From Prevotellaceae bacterium UBA4301 (GTDB lineage: Bacteria; Bacteroidota; Bacteroidia; Bacteroidales; Bacteroidaceae), in the NCBI GenBank assembly GCA_002395775.1, contig DGUV01000054.1, positions 1-64,000 on the forward strand: a stretch of DNA of 64,000 bases, given 5' to 3'. Shown piece after piece: positions 35,500 through 44,647 of the stretch. Numbering within the stretch: the first letter of the stretch is position 1; each line of letters opens with the position of its first letter. A program made the translations under genes and the position numbers. Under the pieces are notes generated by a model. That model did no database searches. It was not told the DNA's origin and saw only the letters and a list, made by a program, of their open reading frames with translations.

Positions 35500-36422
35500 A
35501 GAATATATATGCTCCAATAGCATTATTCACATATTCTCGTGCAGATCATACACGGTCGGCAGTAGAATCCCTTTTGCATAATAAAGAATCAGCCCAGTCT
35601 GATCTTTTCATTTTTTCAGATGGTCCCAAGACAGAAGCTAAACGTGAAGTCGTTGAGGAAAACCGCAAATACATACGTTCTATCAAAGGTTTCAAATCGA
35701 TTCATATTGTTGAGCATGAGAAAAATCAAGGATTGTCAAATAGTCTGATTGCCGGAATCACAGAAGTTGTGAACCAATATGGAAAAGTTATTGTTGTAGA
35801 AGACGACCTTATTTTATCTCCCTTTTTTCTTCAATACATGAATGAGGCTTTGGAGAAATATGCTGACGATGATAGGGTCTCTGCAATTTCCGCATTTCTC
35901 AATCCTATAGATAGTGAAGCACCAGAAACCTTCTTCCTTCGCTATTTCGCCTGCTGGGGATGGGCTACATGGAAGCGAGGGTGGGATTTGTTTAATCATG
36001 ATGCTCGATTCCTCCTGAGGCAGATGCGATGGAAGAAGAAGAGTTTCAATATTAATAACTCGAGTAATTTTTACGGGATGCTTTATTGTCAGAAAGTAGG
36101 GCTTGTTGATTCATGGGCTGTCAGATTCTATGCATCTTCTTTTTTGGCTAACAAATTAGTCCTTTTTCCCGGTCGCTCTTTGGCGATACAAACTGGGATA
36201 GATGGTTCAGGTACACATAGCGGCAAAGGAAATTCCAAATATGCAAGAATGATTTTATCAGAAACGAGCATTCCGGTATTGGAAATTCCAGTTGAAGAGA
36301 ATAAACACATGTATGAGGCCTTTGCGCGTTTCTACCACAAAGGTCAGACGCATAACATACGATGGTTCTATGATGAACTTAAGTCTTTTGTCAGACGATT
36401 AATTGGTTTGGATTTCAAATAG
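35496..36422 (+). CDS. GT-A glycosyltransferase (family-2-like)
   Basis: The 308-residue product opens with YAPIALFTYSRADHTRSAVE and has the metal site VVVEDDLILSPFFLQYMNEAL near residues 97-115. This resembles the GT-A group found in capsule loci. A CWGWATWKRGW segment lies in the acceptor half. There is no membrane segment. Donor unknown. Confidence 0.8.
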   Translation: MKNIYAPIALFTYSRADHTRSAVESLLHNKESAQSDLFIFSDGPKTEAKREVVEENRKYIRSIKGFKSIHIVEHEKNQGLSNSLIAGITEVVNQYGKVIVVEDDLILSPFFLQYMNEALEKYADDDRVSAISAFLNPIDSEAPETFFLRYFACWGWATWKRGWDLFNHDARFLLRQMRWKKKSFNINNSSNFYGMLYCQKVGLVDSWAVRFYASSFLANKLVLFPGRSLAIQTGIDGSGTHSGKGNSKYARMILSETSIPVLEIPVEENKHMYEAFARFYHKGQTHNIRWFYDELKSFVRRLIGLDFK

Positions 36423-36426
36423 TAAT

Positions 36427-37710
36427 ATGAGAGTACTTTGGTTTACGAACACTCCTTGTAATTTAAAAATTGAAGGAAGGAAGAAAGGCCGAAATAGTGG
36501 TGGTTGGATGACCGCCCTTCAAGATGAATTATTACAAAGAAATGATGTTGAATTGGGAATCTGTTTTATTTATAATGGATTGCCAGAGAAGATAGATGAA
36601 GGAGGAACGGTCTATTTTCCTGTTCCTTTTTTTGAAAAATCACTTAAAGACAAGTTGAAAGGTTTTTTGAGATTCTCTAGCATAAAGGTTGAAGAACCAT
36701 TATGGGATTATTATATTGAAAGATTCCATACGATTATTGAACGTTTTAATCCAGATGTCGTTCACGTTTTTGGTTCTGAATTATACACAGGTTTGGCTGT
36801 CTTTTCTACAACGCGCCCTTTGGTTTTACATATTCAGGGAATCCTTAATACATGCTATAATGCGTTGTATGCACCAGGTCTATCTTCACGAGATTACATT
36901 TTGCAAGACTTTAATCCATTGCATATATGGACACGATATTATAATGATCTTTGGTGGCGCAGAGATTGCTATCGTGAAAGGCAGATAATGAATCATATTC
37001 GCCACTATATAGGGAGAACAGAATGGGACAAACGTGTATCAAAAATATTTAGTCCCAATTCATTCTATCATTTTGGTGAGGAATTGATGAGGTCTCCTTT
37101 TTACACGCCTCTTCATCGGATGGTTCCTGAAAAATTAACGATAAATACAGTCATATCATCCCCGTTATATAAAGGATTAGATTTAGTTCTAAAGACTGCA
37201 AATGTTCTTAAAAATATATTGTGTCAAGATTTCGTGTGGAATGTATATGGGAATGTAAATCCTCATTTAATTGAAAAGACACTAGGGTTAAATCACCATG
37301 ATATGAATGTTTTTTTAAGAGGGGTAGTAGGAGCAGAAGATATTTGTGATGCTCATTCAAAAGCTACTGTCTATGTTCATACTTCTTATATAGAAAATGG
37401 TTGTAATGCGATAATAGAAGCACAAATGTGTGGTCTTCCTGTAATTGCAAATGATGTTGGAGGATTAAGTACAACAATTAAGGATAAAGATACAGGATTT
37501 CTTGTTCCAGCCAACGACCCTTACCAAACTTCATACTTAATTAATTATTTGTTTACTCACCCCAAAGAGAACATCGAAATAGGAAAACGTGCCGCTTTGG
37601 ATGCATTTGCTCGACATAATAAGGAAAATGTAGTAAACGGGTTAATGAATACATATAAGGAAGTAATTTTATCGTATTCCAGTGGAAACAATGATGAGGA
37701 AAATTCTTAA
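36427..37710 (+). CDS. Family 4 glycosyltransferase
   Basis: A GT-B enzyme of 427 residues. The ATG at 36427 (MRVLWFTNTPCNL) gives a normal N-terminal strand; an earlier start is inside the previous gene. The C-terminal donor domain has SYIENGCNAIIEAQMCGLPVIA followed by DVGGLSTTIKDKDTGFLVP. It is 4 bases after the preceding stop and overlaps the next gene by 20 bases. Confidence 0.86.
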   Translation: MRVLWFTNTPCNLKIEGRKKGRNSGGWMTALQDELLQRNDVELGICFIYNGLPEKIDEGGTVYFPVPFFEKSLKDKLKGFLRFSSIKVEEPLWDYYIERFHTIIERFNPDVVHVFGSELYTGLAVFSTTRPLVLHIQGILNTCYNALYAPGLSSRDYILQDFNPLHIWTRYYNDLWWRRDCYRERQIMNHIRHYIGRTEWDKRVSKIFSPNSFYHFGEELMRSPFYTPLHRMVPEKLTINTVISSPLYKGLDLVLKTANVLKNILCQDFVWNVYGNVNPHLIEKTLGLNHHDMNVFLRGVVGAEDICDAHSKATVYVHTSYIENGCNAIIEAQMCGLPVIANDVGGLSTTIKDKDTGFLVPANDPYQTSYLINYLFTHPKENIEIGKRAALDAFARHNKENVVNGLMNTYKEVILSYSSGNNDEENS

Positions 37711-38284
37711 GTTTTTTATCACAAAATTACAATCGCAAAGAGATAAGTGGTACAATTTGAAGTTCCATTATCTTTTATGGTTAAATGGTATTCAAGCAAG
37801 TGGTGTTAATACTTGTAAGGGATGCCCAATTGTTGAAGTTCAAGATGGGGCGGGGTTAAACTTTGGAAAAAACATATGGTTTAATAATTATTTAGGCACA
37901 GGTTGGAATACTAGGTGCATGATAAGAGTGCGTAGTTTTGGAACGGTGACGATTGGAGATAATTCAGGTTTTAATGGAGTCCTTATCTCTTGTGATAATA
38001 GTATAACAATAGGTTCCAATGTATTAGTTGGAGGTGGAACTCGTATCTTTGATTCAGACTTTCATGATCTTGACTGGAAAAATCGAGGAAAGAGCAATGA
38101 ACGAATAAAAACAGCACCAATTTTAATAGGTAATAATGTTTTTATAGGTACAGGTTGTATTATAGGTAAAGGTGTGCATATTGGAGACCGAAGCATTATT
38201 GCGGCAGGTTCTGTGGTGGTTAAGGACATTCCGGCAGATTGTATCGCGGCAGGGAATCCGTGTAGGGTAATTCGTAACATATAA
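37691..38284 (+). CDS. Hexapeptide-repeat acetyltransferase
   Basis: A left-handed beta-helix protein of about 197 residues of the LacA/WbbJ type that transfers acetyl from acetyl-CoA to sugars. Hexapeptide repeats are seen in VTIGDNSGFNGVLISC and ILIGNNVFIGTGCIIGKGVH, and the catalytic histidine region is DSDFHDLDW. I start at the ATG at 37691; a GTG at 37682 is in frame. Confidence 0.86.
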   Translation: MMRKILKFFITKLQSQRDKWYNLKFHYLLWLNGIQASGVNTCKGCPIVEVQDGAGLNFGKNIWFNNYLGTGWNTRCMIRVRSFGTVTIGDNSGFNGVLISCDNSITIGSNVLVGGGTRIFDSDFHDLDWKNRGKSNERIKTAPILIGNNVFIGTGCIIGKGVHIGDRSIIAAGSVVVKDIPADCIAAGNPCRVIRNI

Positions 38285-38289
38285 TTTCC

Positions 38290-39237
38290 ATGGGTGGGGA
38301 AAAAAAACGTGATGCTTTTGTCGATATCGCTAAAGGAATAGCGATGTTATTAATTGTTCGTATCCATACGGAAGTGTTTGGTGTAATCCATGCTCCTTAT
38401 CCTATTATAGCCGTTCCGTTTTTCTTCTTTATGAGTGGGTTTTATGATAATACCCATAAACCTGTCAAGGAATGGTTTCCTAAAACATTTAAGTCATTGG
38501 TCGTAACCGGTGTCATATGGGTGCTACTCAGTTTTGCATACCTATCAATGCTGCATTACATAAAGGACCGTACTATGCCAATTAGTTTTAGCATCGAGAA
38601 CCCGCTAATTGGAGGCGGGGTAACCTGGTTCCTTTTCGCATTATTTTATGCAAAATGTGGCATGTGGATTATCCGAAAGTGCAAGATCCCATTTTACGTC
38701 GCATTTCCTTTATCGTTTTTAATCGCATCTCTTTCCACTAATAATCTTCCTTTTTTATTAGACGAGGGATTGGCAGCGCTACCTTTTTACTATCTGGGCT
38801 TTATTCTTTATCCCTATATCGACAGGACGAGAGGCGGTCATATAATATTGGCAATATTGGGGATGATATGCATTCTGCTGATGCCGATGAAGTGGTTTCC
38901 TTATGTATTAGTTCCTTGGGTGGCTAATGGTTCTATACTTATGTATCCCATTTATTTTGGTATGACGGTTCTTTCTTTCTTCCCCATCTTGTGGTTAACA
39001 AACAGAATAACAAAAGCAACATGGCTGGCCAATTATGGGAAGCAGACACTTGGCATACTTGTCCTCCATCCCCTAATGCTTCACACATGCGCTGTGACGC
39101 TAAATCGTGTCTTCGTTCCAGCGTCAGGCCCGTGGATAATATCTTTCCTTCTTGCTTATGTTATAGTATGTGCAGTTTCATATTATTTATCAGCTTTAAT
39201 TGTTAAGCACTGCCCCATCTTATTAGGGAGAAAATAG
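38290..39237 (+). CDS. Membrane acyltransferase (acyltransferase-3 / O-acetylase type)
   Basis: A 315-residue polytopic protein beginning KRDAFVDIAKGIAMLLIVRIHTEVFG, which carries the family's Asp-x3-Lys-Gly and the later His, with eight or more membrane helices. It resembles the fucose-4-O-acetylase branch, which is smaller than the enzyme at 30497. With the hexapeptide enzyme just upstream it suggests O-acetylation at more than one site. Confidence 0.8.
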   Translation: MGGEKKRDAFVDIAKGIAMLLIVRIHTEVFGVIHAPYPIIAVPFFFFMSGFYDNTHKPVKEWFPKTFKSLVVTGVIWVLLSFAYLSMLHYIKDRTMPISFSIENPLIGGGVTWFLFALFYAKCGMWIIRKCKIPFYVAFPLSFLIASLSTNNLPFLLDEGLAALPFYYLGFILYPYIDRTRGGHIILAILGMICILLMPMKWFPYVLVPWVANGSILMYPIYFGMTVLSFFPILWLTNRITKATWLANYGKQTLGILVLHPLMLHTCAVTLNRVFVPASGPWIISFLLAYVIVCAVSYYLSALIVKHCPILLGRK

Positions 39238-39241
39238 ATAA

Positions 39242-40168
39242 ATGAAATTTGTAAAGGGGGTTGCACCATATCTGCATAAGGGTGGAATAAACTTCAAAAC
39301 TCAGGCGTATAATGCTTGGGTAGAGACTGGGGGGAGAGTGGCAGAATGCCATTACCCGCCTCGAATGCTTCATGGGCTGTTCTTCCGCCATGAATTACCC
39401 ACTATATGTAAGAGCGCGAAAGAGGTACGGTTACGATTCGTGGAACCGGTTTCACTTTCTTTTGACACCTTTCCCGACTACGCCCGATATGAGATAATTC
39501 CATTTATCTGGGATTGCTGGCCATGCTACTTTGAGAAGGTTTGCGCTTGGTTCAAGAAGCATAATGTCCGAACAGCGATATTTACATCTTCACAAACGGC
39601 GGAAAGGATGCGAGAGCGATTCCCTGAGATGAATATTATGTACTGCCCTGAAGGTATTGACACTTCTCGCTATTCTGCAGGAAAACCGTTGACGGAAAGA
39701 TGCATTGATTTGCTGGAGTATGGTCGCGGCAGTGGGCTGAATATTGAGATGGATGGAATGAAGCATATTCGTACGAAGAAAGATGGAAAATATCTTTATT
39801 CTAACGAGCAACTGGTGGAGGTGATGGCGGATGCGAAGGTGACAATTGCTCTACCCCGATGCGTTACAGAGCCTCAGATTGCGAAGGATATTGAAACCTT
39901 GACGCAACGATATTGGGAGAATATGCTATCTCGCATCGTGATGGTGGGGCACGCTCCCCAAGAACTGGTTGATTTAATAGGTTATAATCCTGTAATTAAA
40001 ATAGATTCGGAGCATCTTAAAAAACAGATCTTAGATATTGTTGCCCATATAGGGGATTATCAAGATTGGGTTGACTATAATAGAAAGATTGCTTTGGAAA
40101 TGGGGGAATGGGTATTGAGAATGAAAGAAGTGATACATTACCTGCGTAGTGTAGGTTATACGATTTGA
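39242..40168 (+). CDS. Glycosyltransferase, GT-B type
   Basis: A 308-residue protein that resembles short GT-B enzymes (Glyco_trans_1_2-like). The C-terminal half contains the donor-site-like stretch LPRCVTEPQIAKDIETLTQRYWENMLSRIVMVG, and the middle has ADAKVTIALPRC. Motifs are weak and the N-terminal domain is short. There is no signal peptide. The stop is 2 bases before a broken gene. Confidence 0.65.
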   Translation: MKFVKGVAPYLHKGGINFKTQAYNAWVETGGRVAECHYPPRMLHGLFFRHELPTICKSAKEVRLRFVEPVSLSFDTFPDYARYEIIPFIWDCWPCYFEKVCAWFKKHNVRTAIFTSSQTAERMRERFPEMNIMYCPEGIDTSRYSAGKPLTERCIDLLEYGRGSGLNIEMDGMKHIRTKKDGKYLYSNEQLVEVMADAKVTIALPRCVTEPQIAKDIETLTQRYWENMLSRIVMVGHAPQELVDLIGYNPVIKIDSEHLKKQILDIVAHIGDYQDWVDYNRKIALEMGEWVLRMKEVIHYLRSVGYTI

Positions 40169-40170
40169 AA

Positions 40171-40718
40171 ATGAAAAGAGTTTCGATTTTTATTACTTGC
40201 CATAAGCCGTGTGAGCTTCACTTCTAATGAAGTTTACGTTCCAATCCATGTTGGTAGGATAAGTTCTTTGCATAAAAGAGAAATGGAGGAAATGACAAGG
40301 GATGATACAGGTGATAATATAAGTGAAAAGCGACAATCGGGCTTATGCTCATTTTATAAGGAGCGTGCTTCGTGATAAGGACACTGTGAAGAAGAGTACG
40401 GGTGAGCAGTTCCGTTCGTGGAGCTATGAAGTGGATTGTGTGTCTGGACTCCTCGTTATCTTGCTGAATGGAGAGAATGGTCAAGCATACAATATAGCTG
40501 ATGAGAGCAGTAATATCTCTATCCGAGAATTGGTTGAGATGATTGCAACGATAGGTGGAAAGGAAGTCATTATGGACGTACCATCCGATGCTGAGAAGGC
40601 AGGTTATAATATGGTAACAAAATCTGTATTCAGTGTGAAAAGATTGGAGGGGTTGGATTGGTTAATCCTTCCCAGAAACATGGAAGATAAAATTAGGAAT
40701 TCTATTTATCATACATAA
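40171..40718 (+). pseudogene. Composite remnant: DUF4422 5' end joined to an epimerase 3' end
   Basis: From the ATG at 40171 the frame reads MKRVSIFITCHKPCELHF and stops at 40225. The next frame (from 40223) continues the DUF4422 glycosyltransferase pattern without a break: SNEVYVPIHVGRISS and then DDTGDNISEK. At about 40325 it changes abruptly into the C-terminal third of an NAD-dependent sugar epimerase (SDNRAYAHFIRSVL, FRSWSYEVDCVSGLL, GQAYNIADESSNISIREL), readable at 40323-40718. Each piece lacks most of its gene, and one frameshift and one deletion junction are visible. A short C-terminal peptide could still be made from the GTG at 40323, but it has no active site. Confidence 0.82.
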
Positions 40719-40722
40719 TTAT

Positions 40723-41655
40723 ATGCGATACCAAATTGCCTTTTTAAAGAACGATATCAAGTTTTGGCTCATTAATCTTGGATATAGATTAAGATTTAGA
40801 TTAAAAAGAGCAAAGGAAAGGAACACTCTTTTCTTTATTTTTGAGCCACAAAGGAAGCATGCGGGAATAGCCGATAGGCTCAAAGCCATAATATCTCTTT
40901 ATAATTTGGCTAAATCGAATGGATATAAGTTTAAGCTCTATTTTAAGACGCCTTTTGCATTATCTGATTACTTAGTTCCCCAATCTGACTGGGAGGCTGA
41001 AATGGATGATTTAGAGTATTCCATACTTGATACAAAAATAATTAATGAGACAAATTGGCATAAATTTCCCAAGTTACAAGCCGACAAACAATACCATTGC
41101 TATTGCTATACAGGAAATGAGATACCAGAGGTTTTCAAAAATACAGGTTACAAGTGGAGCGAATTATTTTCTGAACTGTTTGAACCAAGTCTAAAAATAA
41201 AAAGTGCCTGTGATGCTTATAATCTTAATTACGGCTCTTATATTTCTATTCATTTTAGATTTGTTAATGCATTGGAACGTTTTGAGAACACCTTTTTCGA
41301 CAACTATCTTGAGAGTGAAGAAGAACGACGACTTTTAATTCAAAAGTGTAAAAATGGTATCCAAAATGTAATGAATGATAATCCAAATACTGAAATATAC
41401 GTTTTCTCAGACAGCAAAGTTTTCCTTCAAAATCTATCTGACATGAATGTAAAAGTCCTGGATTATGAGGAAATCGGACATACGGGCGAGGAGGGGAATA
41501 TGGATTCATATCTTAAGTCTTTTATTGACTTGTATGTGATGGCACATTCAAAATGCATATATCGGGCTTTATGTCCAGAAATATATCAACACTCTTGTTA
41601 TGCATTATTAGCGGCAAGAATCGGAGATATTCCTTTTTACGATAAACAGATGTAA
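40723..41655 (+). CDS. Putative glycosyltransferase, fucosyltransferase-like
   Basis: A 310-residue protein not firmly recognised. It has a pattern seen in fucosyltransferase-type GT-B enzymes: FEPQRKHAGIADRLKAIISL near residue 45 (G-x-x-R-L), the strand ISIHFRFVNALE, EIYVFSDSKVFL, and SYLKSFIDLYVMAHSKCIY near the C-terminus. Position among transferases supports this. The alternative is an unrelated sugar-processing enzyme. Confidence 0.55.
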   Translation: MRYQIAFLKNDIKFWLINLGYRLRFRLKRAKERNTLFFIFEPQRKHAGIADRLKAIISLYNLAKSNGYKFKLYFKTPFALSDYLVPQSDWEAEMDDLEYSILDTKIINETNWHKFPKLQADKQYHCYCYTGNEIPEVFKNTGYKWSELFSELFEPSLKIKSACDAYNLNYGSYISIHFRFVNALERFENTFFDNYLESEEERRLLIQKCKNGIQNVMNDNPNTEIYVFSDSKVFLQNLSDMNVKVLDYEEIGHTGEEGNMDSYLKSFIDLYVMAHSKCIYRALCPEIYQHSCYALLAARIGDIPFYDKQM

Positions 41656-42440
41656 TGATTCCTAAGATTATTCATTATTGTTGGTTCGGCAGGAATCCCT
41701 TACCTCCATTGGCTTTGGAGTGTATAGCCTCGTGGAAGAAGTTTCTTCCGGATTATGAGATACGAGAATGGAACGAGGATAACTTTGATGTGAATGTCGT
41801 TCCTTATACTGCTGAGGCATACAGGCAGAAAAAGTATGCTTTCGTGAGTGATTATGCCCGGTTCTGGATACTCTATCGATATGGAGGGTTGTACTTTGAT
41901 ACGGATGTGGAAGTAATTCGGCCCCTGGATGATATTATAGAGAAAGGCTCTTTTCTGGGATTTGAGACAGACCCAGATGGGGAGAACAGTCCGCTGAAAT
42001 ATGCGCCCAAATATGCTTTTGGATTAAATCCTGGTTTGGGTTGTGCTTTTACTCAAGGGCATCCTTTTCTTCAGGAGATGCTTAATTTATACGAGCACAT
42101 GGCATTTGAGAATCCAGCAGAAAGTCCTATGATGAAAACTGTCGTCGCATATACGACTGAAACATTGTTGCCTCATGGGGTTCAATGCAAGAAAGGCATA
42201 CAGACGGTAGATGGCATAACTTTGTATCCCCGTGAATATTTTGCTCCCATCAATGTCGTTACAGGACGCATGCATATTACCCCTAATACACGCTCCATAC
42301 ATCGGTATATGGCATCTTGGACTACGAGTAATAAGAGTATCAAAGACATCATACGTCACTATGTGCCAGAGTGGGCCTTAATTATATTTAATAAGATAAA
42401 TCGTAGAATAAATAAATTGCATAATGAAAAGTATCAATAA
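41655..42440 (+). CDS. Family 32 glycosyltransferase (DXD type)
   Basis: A 261-residue protein beginning IPKIIHYCWFGRNPLP, with FVSDYARFWILYRYGGLYFDTDVEV, which contains the D-T-D metal and sugar-nucleotide site. These are the hallmarks of the Och1/capsular GT32 family. The start overlaps the previous stop by one base, and the end overlaps the polymerase gene by 17 bases. Confidence 0.9.
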   Translation: MIPKIIHYCWFGRNPLPPLALECIASWKKFLPDYEIREWNEDNFDVNVVPYTAEAYRQKKYAFVSDYARFWILYRYGGLYFDTDVEVIRPLDDIIEKGSFLGFETDPDGENSPLKYAPKYAFGLNPGLGCAFTQGHPFLQEMLNLYEHMAFENPAESPMMKTVVAYTTETLLPHGVQCKKGIQTVDGITLYPREYFAPINVVTGRMHITPNTRSIHRYMASWTTSNKSIKDIIRHYVPEWALIIFNKINRRINKLHNEKYQ

Positions 42441-43707
42441 TTTTTATACCCTTTTTTGGATATTATATTTTTCACTGGCTTTGGCATTTTATAATTATGT
42501 CAGTGACTATGTAGATGAGTTCCTAACATTAGGCCTTTTCCTATTTGCTCTTAGTCGGTATAAATATTGGTCATCTAAAGAGATCCGTAATGAGATGTTC
42601 ATATACATTGGGATAATGCTTTTTTATTTATCCATAAATTTGTATCGCCCTAACAATATTATTAATGCTATTTTCCTAGATTTTCAGCAGCAAATCCGAC
42701 CATATTTAGTTTTTTATAATACATTATTACTCGCTCCCATATTTAATTCTTCACAGAGGAGAACTGTTATATGGGTAGTAATAATATCATATATAATAAC
42801 ATTGTTTATACTTTTCTCAGATGGAATCTCTGAAGTATTGTCCCGAGAAAACGCCCCTGTTTTTGGGAATATGGCAATGGTTGTTGGTATGTTGTTTTAT
42901 ATTTTCAATAAGAAAAATAAGACCAATACATGGATAGCACTTTTTATAGTTACAACAGGACTTGTTACTGGAAAATCAAAATATTTTGGCGAGTATGTAG
43001 TCTTTATCGCTATTTTTTATTTTTTGAGAGGTAAAATACGTCGAATAACATCCCTGAAGAGAATAACTCAGATAGCTATGTTAGTTGCTGTTGTTCTATA
43101 TTTTACTTGGACCAAATTTAATTATTACTATGTTGAAGGATTTGAACAGACAAAAACGGAACGCATGTCGGCGAGACCTGCAACCTATAAAACGGGAATT
43201 CAAATTATTTTCAAGGATTACATACCCTTTGGCAGTGGTTTTGCAACAATTGGAACCAATGCAGCTTCTGTATATTATCCCAAGTTGTATTACGATTATG
43301 GCCTTTATAAGATTTGGGGACTTTACCCTGAAAAACATGGTCACCTTGCAGATGCATTCTATCCTACGTTGGCAGAGTTTGGCATTATTGGGTTGTTCCT
43401 CTTCATTTTGTTTTGGTTTCGCCGATGGAGGGAAATAGCACGAATAATGGATGATAGATATTATAAAGTGGCTCTGATGAGTATGATGTGTCTGGCACTG
43501 GAAAGTGTGGCAGATACATCTTATCTTTCAAATAGAGGCATGGGATATTTTATGCTGCTGGGAATATGTATAGGAACCATAAAATATCAACCTAAAGAAT
43601 TTAATCAACATGAGAGTGATGATGGTGGGCTCTGCAAGGGAGAGCGGGGGAGGAGTGGCGACAGTCATCCGGACCCTGGAGTCGCTGCCCGCGTGGAAAG
43701 AGTTTGA
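42424..43707 (+). CDS. wzy: O-antigen polymerase (Wzy-like)
   Basis: A 427-residue polytopic protein with about ten to eleven hydrophobic helices and a large loop near residues 220-300 (TYKTGIQIIFKDYIPFGSGF), the layout of Wzy polymerases that join repeat units in the periplasm. Wzy proteins share little sequence, so topology and context carry the call. The last 33 codons (from about 43610) overlap the next gene and are polar and atypical; the functional C-terminus probably lies near GTIKYQPKEF. Confidence 0.78.
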   Translation: MKSINNFYTLFWILYFSLALAFYNYVSDYVDEFLTLGLFLFALSRYKYWSSKEIRNEMFIYIGIMLFYLSINLYRPNNIINAIFLDFQQQIRPYLVFYNTLLLAPIFNSSQRRTVIWVVIISYIITLFILFSDGISEVLSRENAPVFGNMAMVVGMLFYIFNKKNKTNTWIALFIVTTGLVTGKSKYFGEYVVFIAIFYFLRGKIRRITSLKRITQIAMLVAVVLYFTWTKFNYYYVEGFEQTKTERMSARPATYKTGIQIIFKDYIPFGSGFATIGTNAASVYYPKLYYDYGLYKIWGLYPEKHGHLADAFYPTLAEFGIIGLFLFILFWFRRWREIARIMDDRYYKVALMSMMCLALESVADTSYLSNRGMGYFMLLGICIGTIKYQPKEFNQHESDDGGLCKGERGRSGDSHPDPGVAARVERV

Positions 43708-44647
43708 TTGTTATTGGCTCGGAACTCAGATTCAGCGCAACTACGCCTGGAAGGTGTGGTATGCGCTGAAATCTTATTTTATAGCCTTGTGCATCATCTG
43801 GCGCTATGACATTATACATTTCCATACGGTGCCTGACAGGATTTGCCTGATTATACAGTTGCCCATATTCCTTCTGGCCAGGATTGGGAGGAAGAAGATA
43901 ATCATGCATATCCACATGGGGAATCAGTTGGTTGAACATACGAAGAATGGACTTTTCAAATGGTGTCTTAATCGTTCGGACATAGTTGTTTTGCTGGCAA
44001 AAAAGTGGAAGGCCTTATTTGATGAGATATTCTCCGATGTTAAGGTCCCAACTGCGGTGCTTTATAACCCAAGCACACATGTGGAGAAGGTGGATTGGGG
44101 ATGCAAGCAGAAACTAATCATTATGGTTGGTTACATGAATGACAATAAGGCGCCCAATGTCCTGTTGGAGGCATGGGCTATGATTTGCGATAAATATCCA
44201 GAATGGAAAGTGTCATTGTTGGGAAATGGTGAGGTGGAGAGGTTTAAACAGCTGGCAGAGGATATGGAATTACAAGATTCCGTGGAGTTTGCAGGATATG
44301 TGGTGGGTGAAGAAAAAAAGAGATATCTTGAGGAGGCTTCTATCTTTTGTATGTGTTCATATCAGGAGGGCTTCCCGATGGTGGTGCTTGAAGCATGGGA
44401 GCATGACATCTGCGTGGTGACGACCCCGGTTGGAGGTTTGCCAGATGTGCTTGAGGAGGGGAAGAATGCGTTGACCTTTGACTTTGGAGATGCTAAGGGA
44501 TTAGCAGGTCAATTGATTAGGTTGATGGATAGCGAGAGTTTGAGAAGGCAGTTGGCTGATTATTCGTACAATTTTGTGGAGGAGGTATTCTCTTCCAAAA
44601 GGATAAATGAGGAGTTGAAAAACACATATCAAAAGCTTATACAATGA
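43610..44647 (+). CDS. Family 4 glycosyltransferase
   Basis: A 345-residue GT-B enzyme starting MRVMMVGSARESGGGVATVIRTL, with the glycine-rich loop of the acceptor domain. The donor-domain motifs are SYQEGFPMVVLEAWEHDICVV and TPVGGLPDVLEEGKNALTF. The start overlaps the polymerase frame by 98 bases; the N-terminal motif needs this start. The base composition rises toward that of the flanks. It overlaps the next gene by 4 bases. Confidence 0.87.
   Translation: MRVMMVGSARESGGGVATVIRTLESLPAWKEFDCYWLGTQIQRNYAWKVWYALKSYFIALCIIWRYDIIHFHTVPDRICLIIQLPIFLLARIGRKKIIMHIHMGNQLVEHTKNGLFKWCLNRSDIVVLLAKKWKALFDEIFSDVKVPTAVLYNPSTHVEKVDWGCKQKLIIMVGYMNDNKAPNVLLEAWAMICDKYPEWKVSLLGNGEVERFKQLAEDMELQDSVEFAGYVVGEEKKRYLEEASIFCMCSYQEGFPMVVLEAWEHDICVVTTPVGGLPDVLEEGKNALTFDFGDAKGLAGQLIRLMDSESLRRQLADYSYNFVEEVFSSKRINEELKNTYQKLIQ

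Noticed and set aside
37682..37690. GTG start for the hexapeptide acetyltransferase
   Set aside because: Two ATG codons follow at once (37691 and 37694), and the extra residues MET add nothing conserved.
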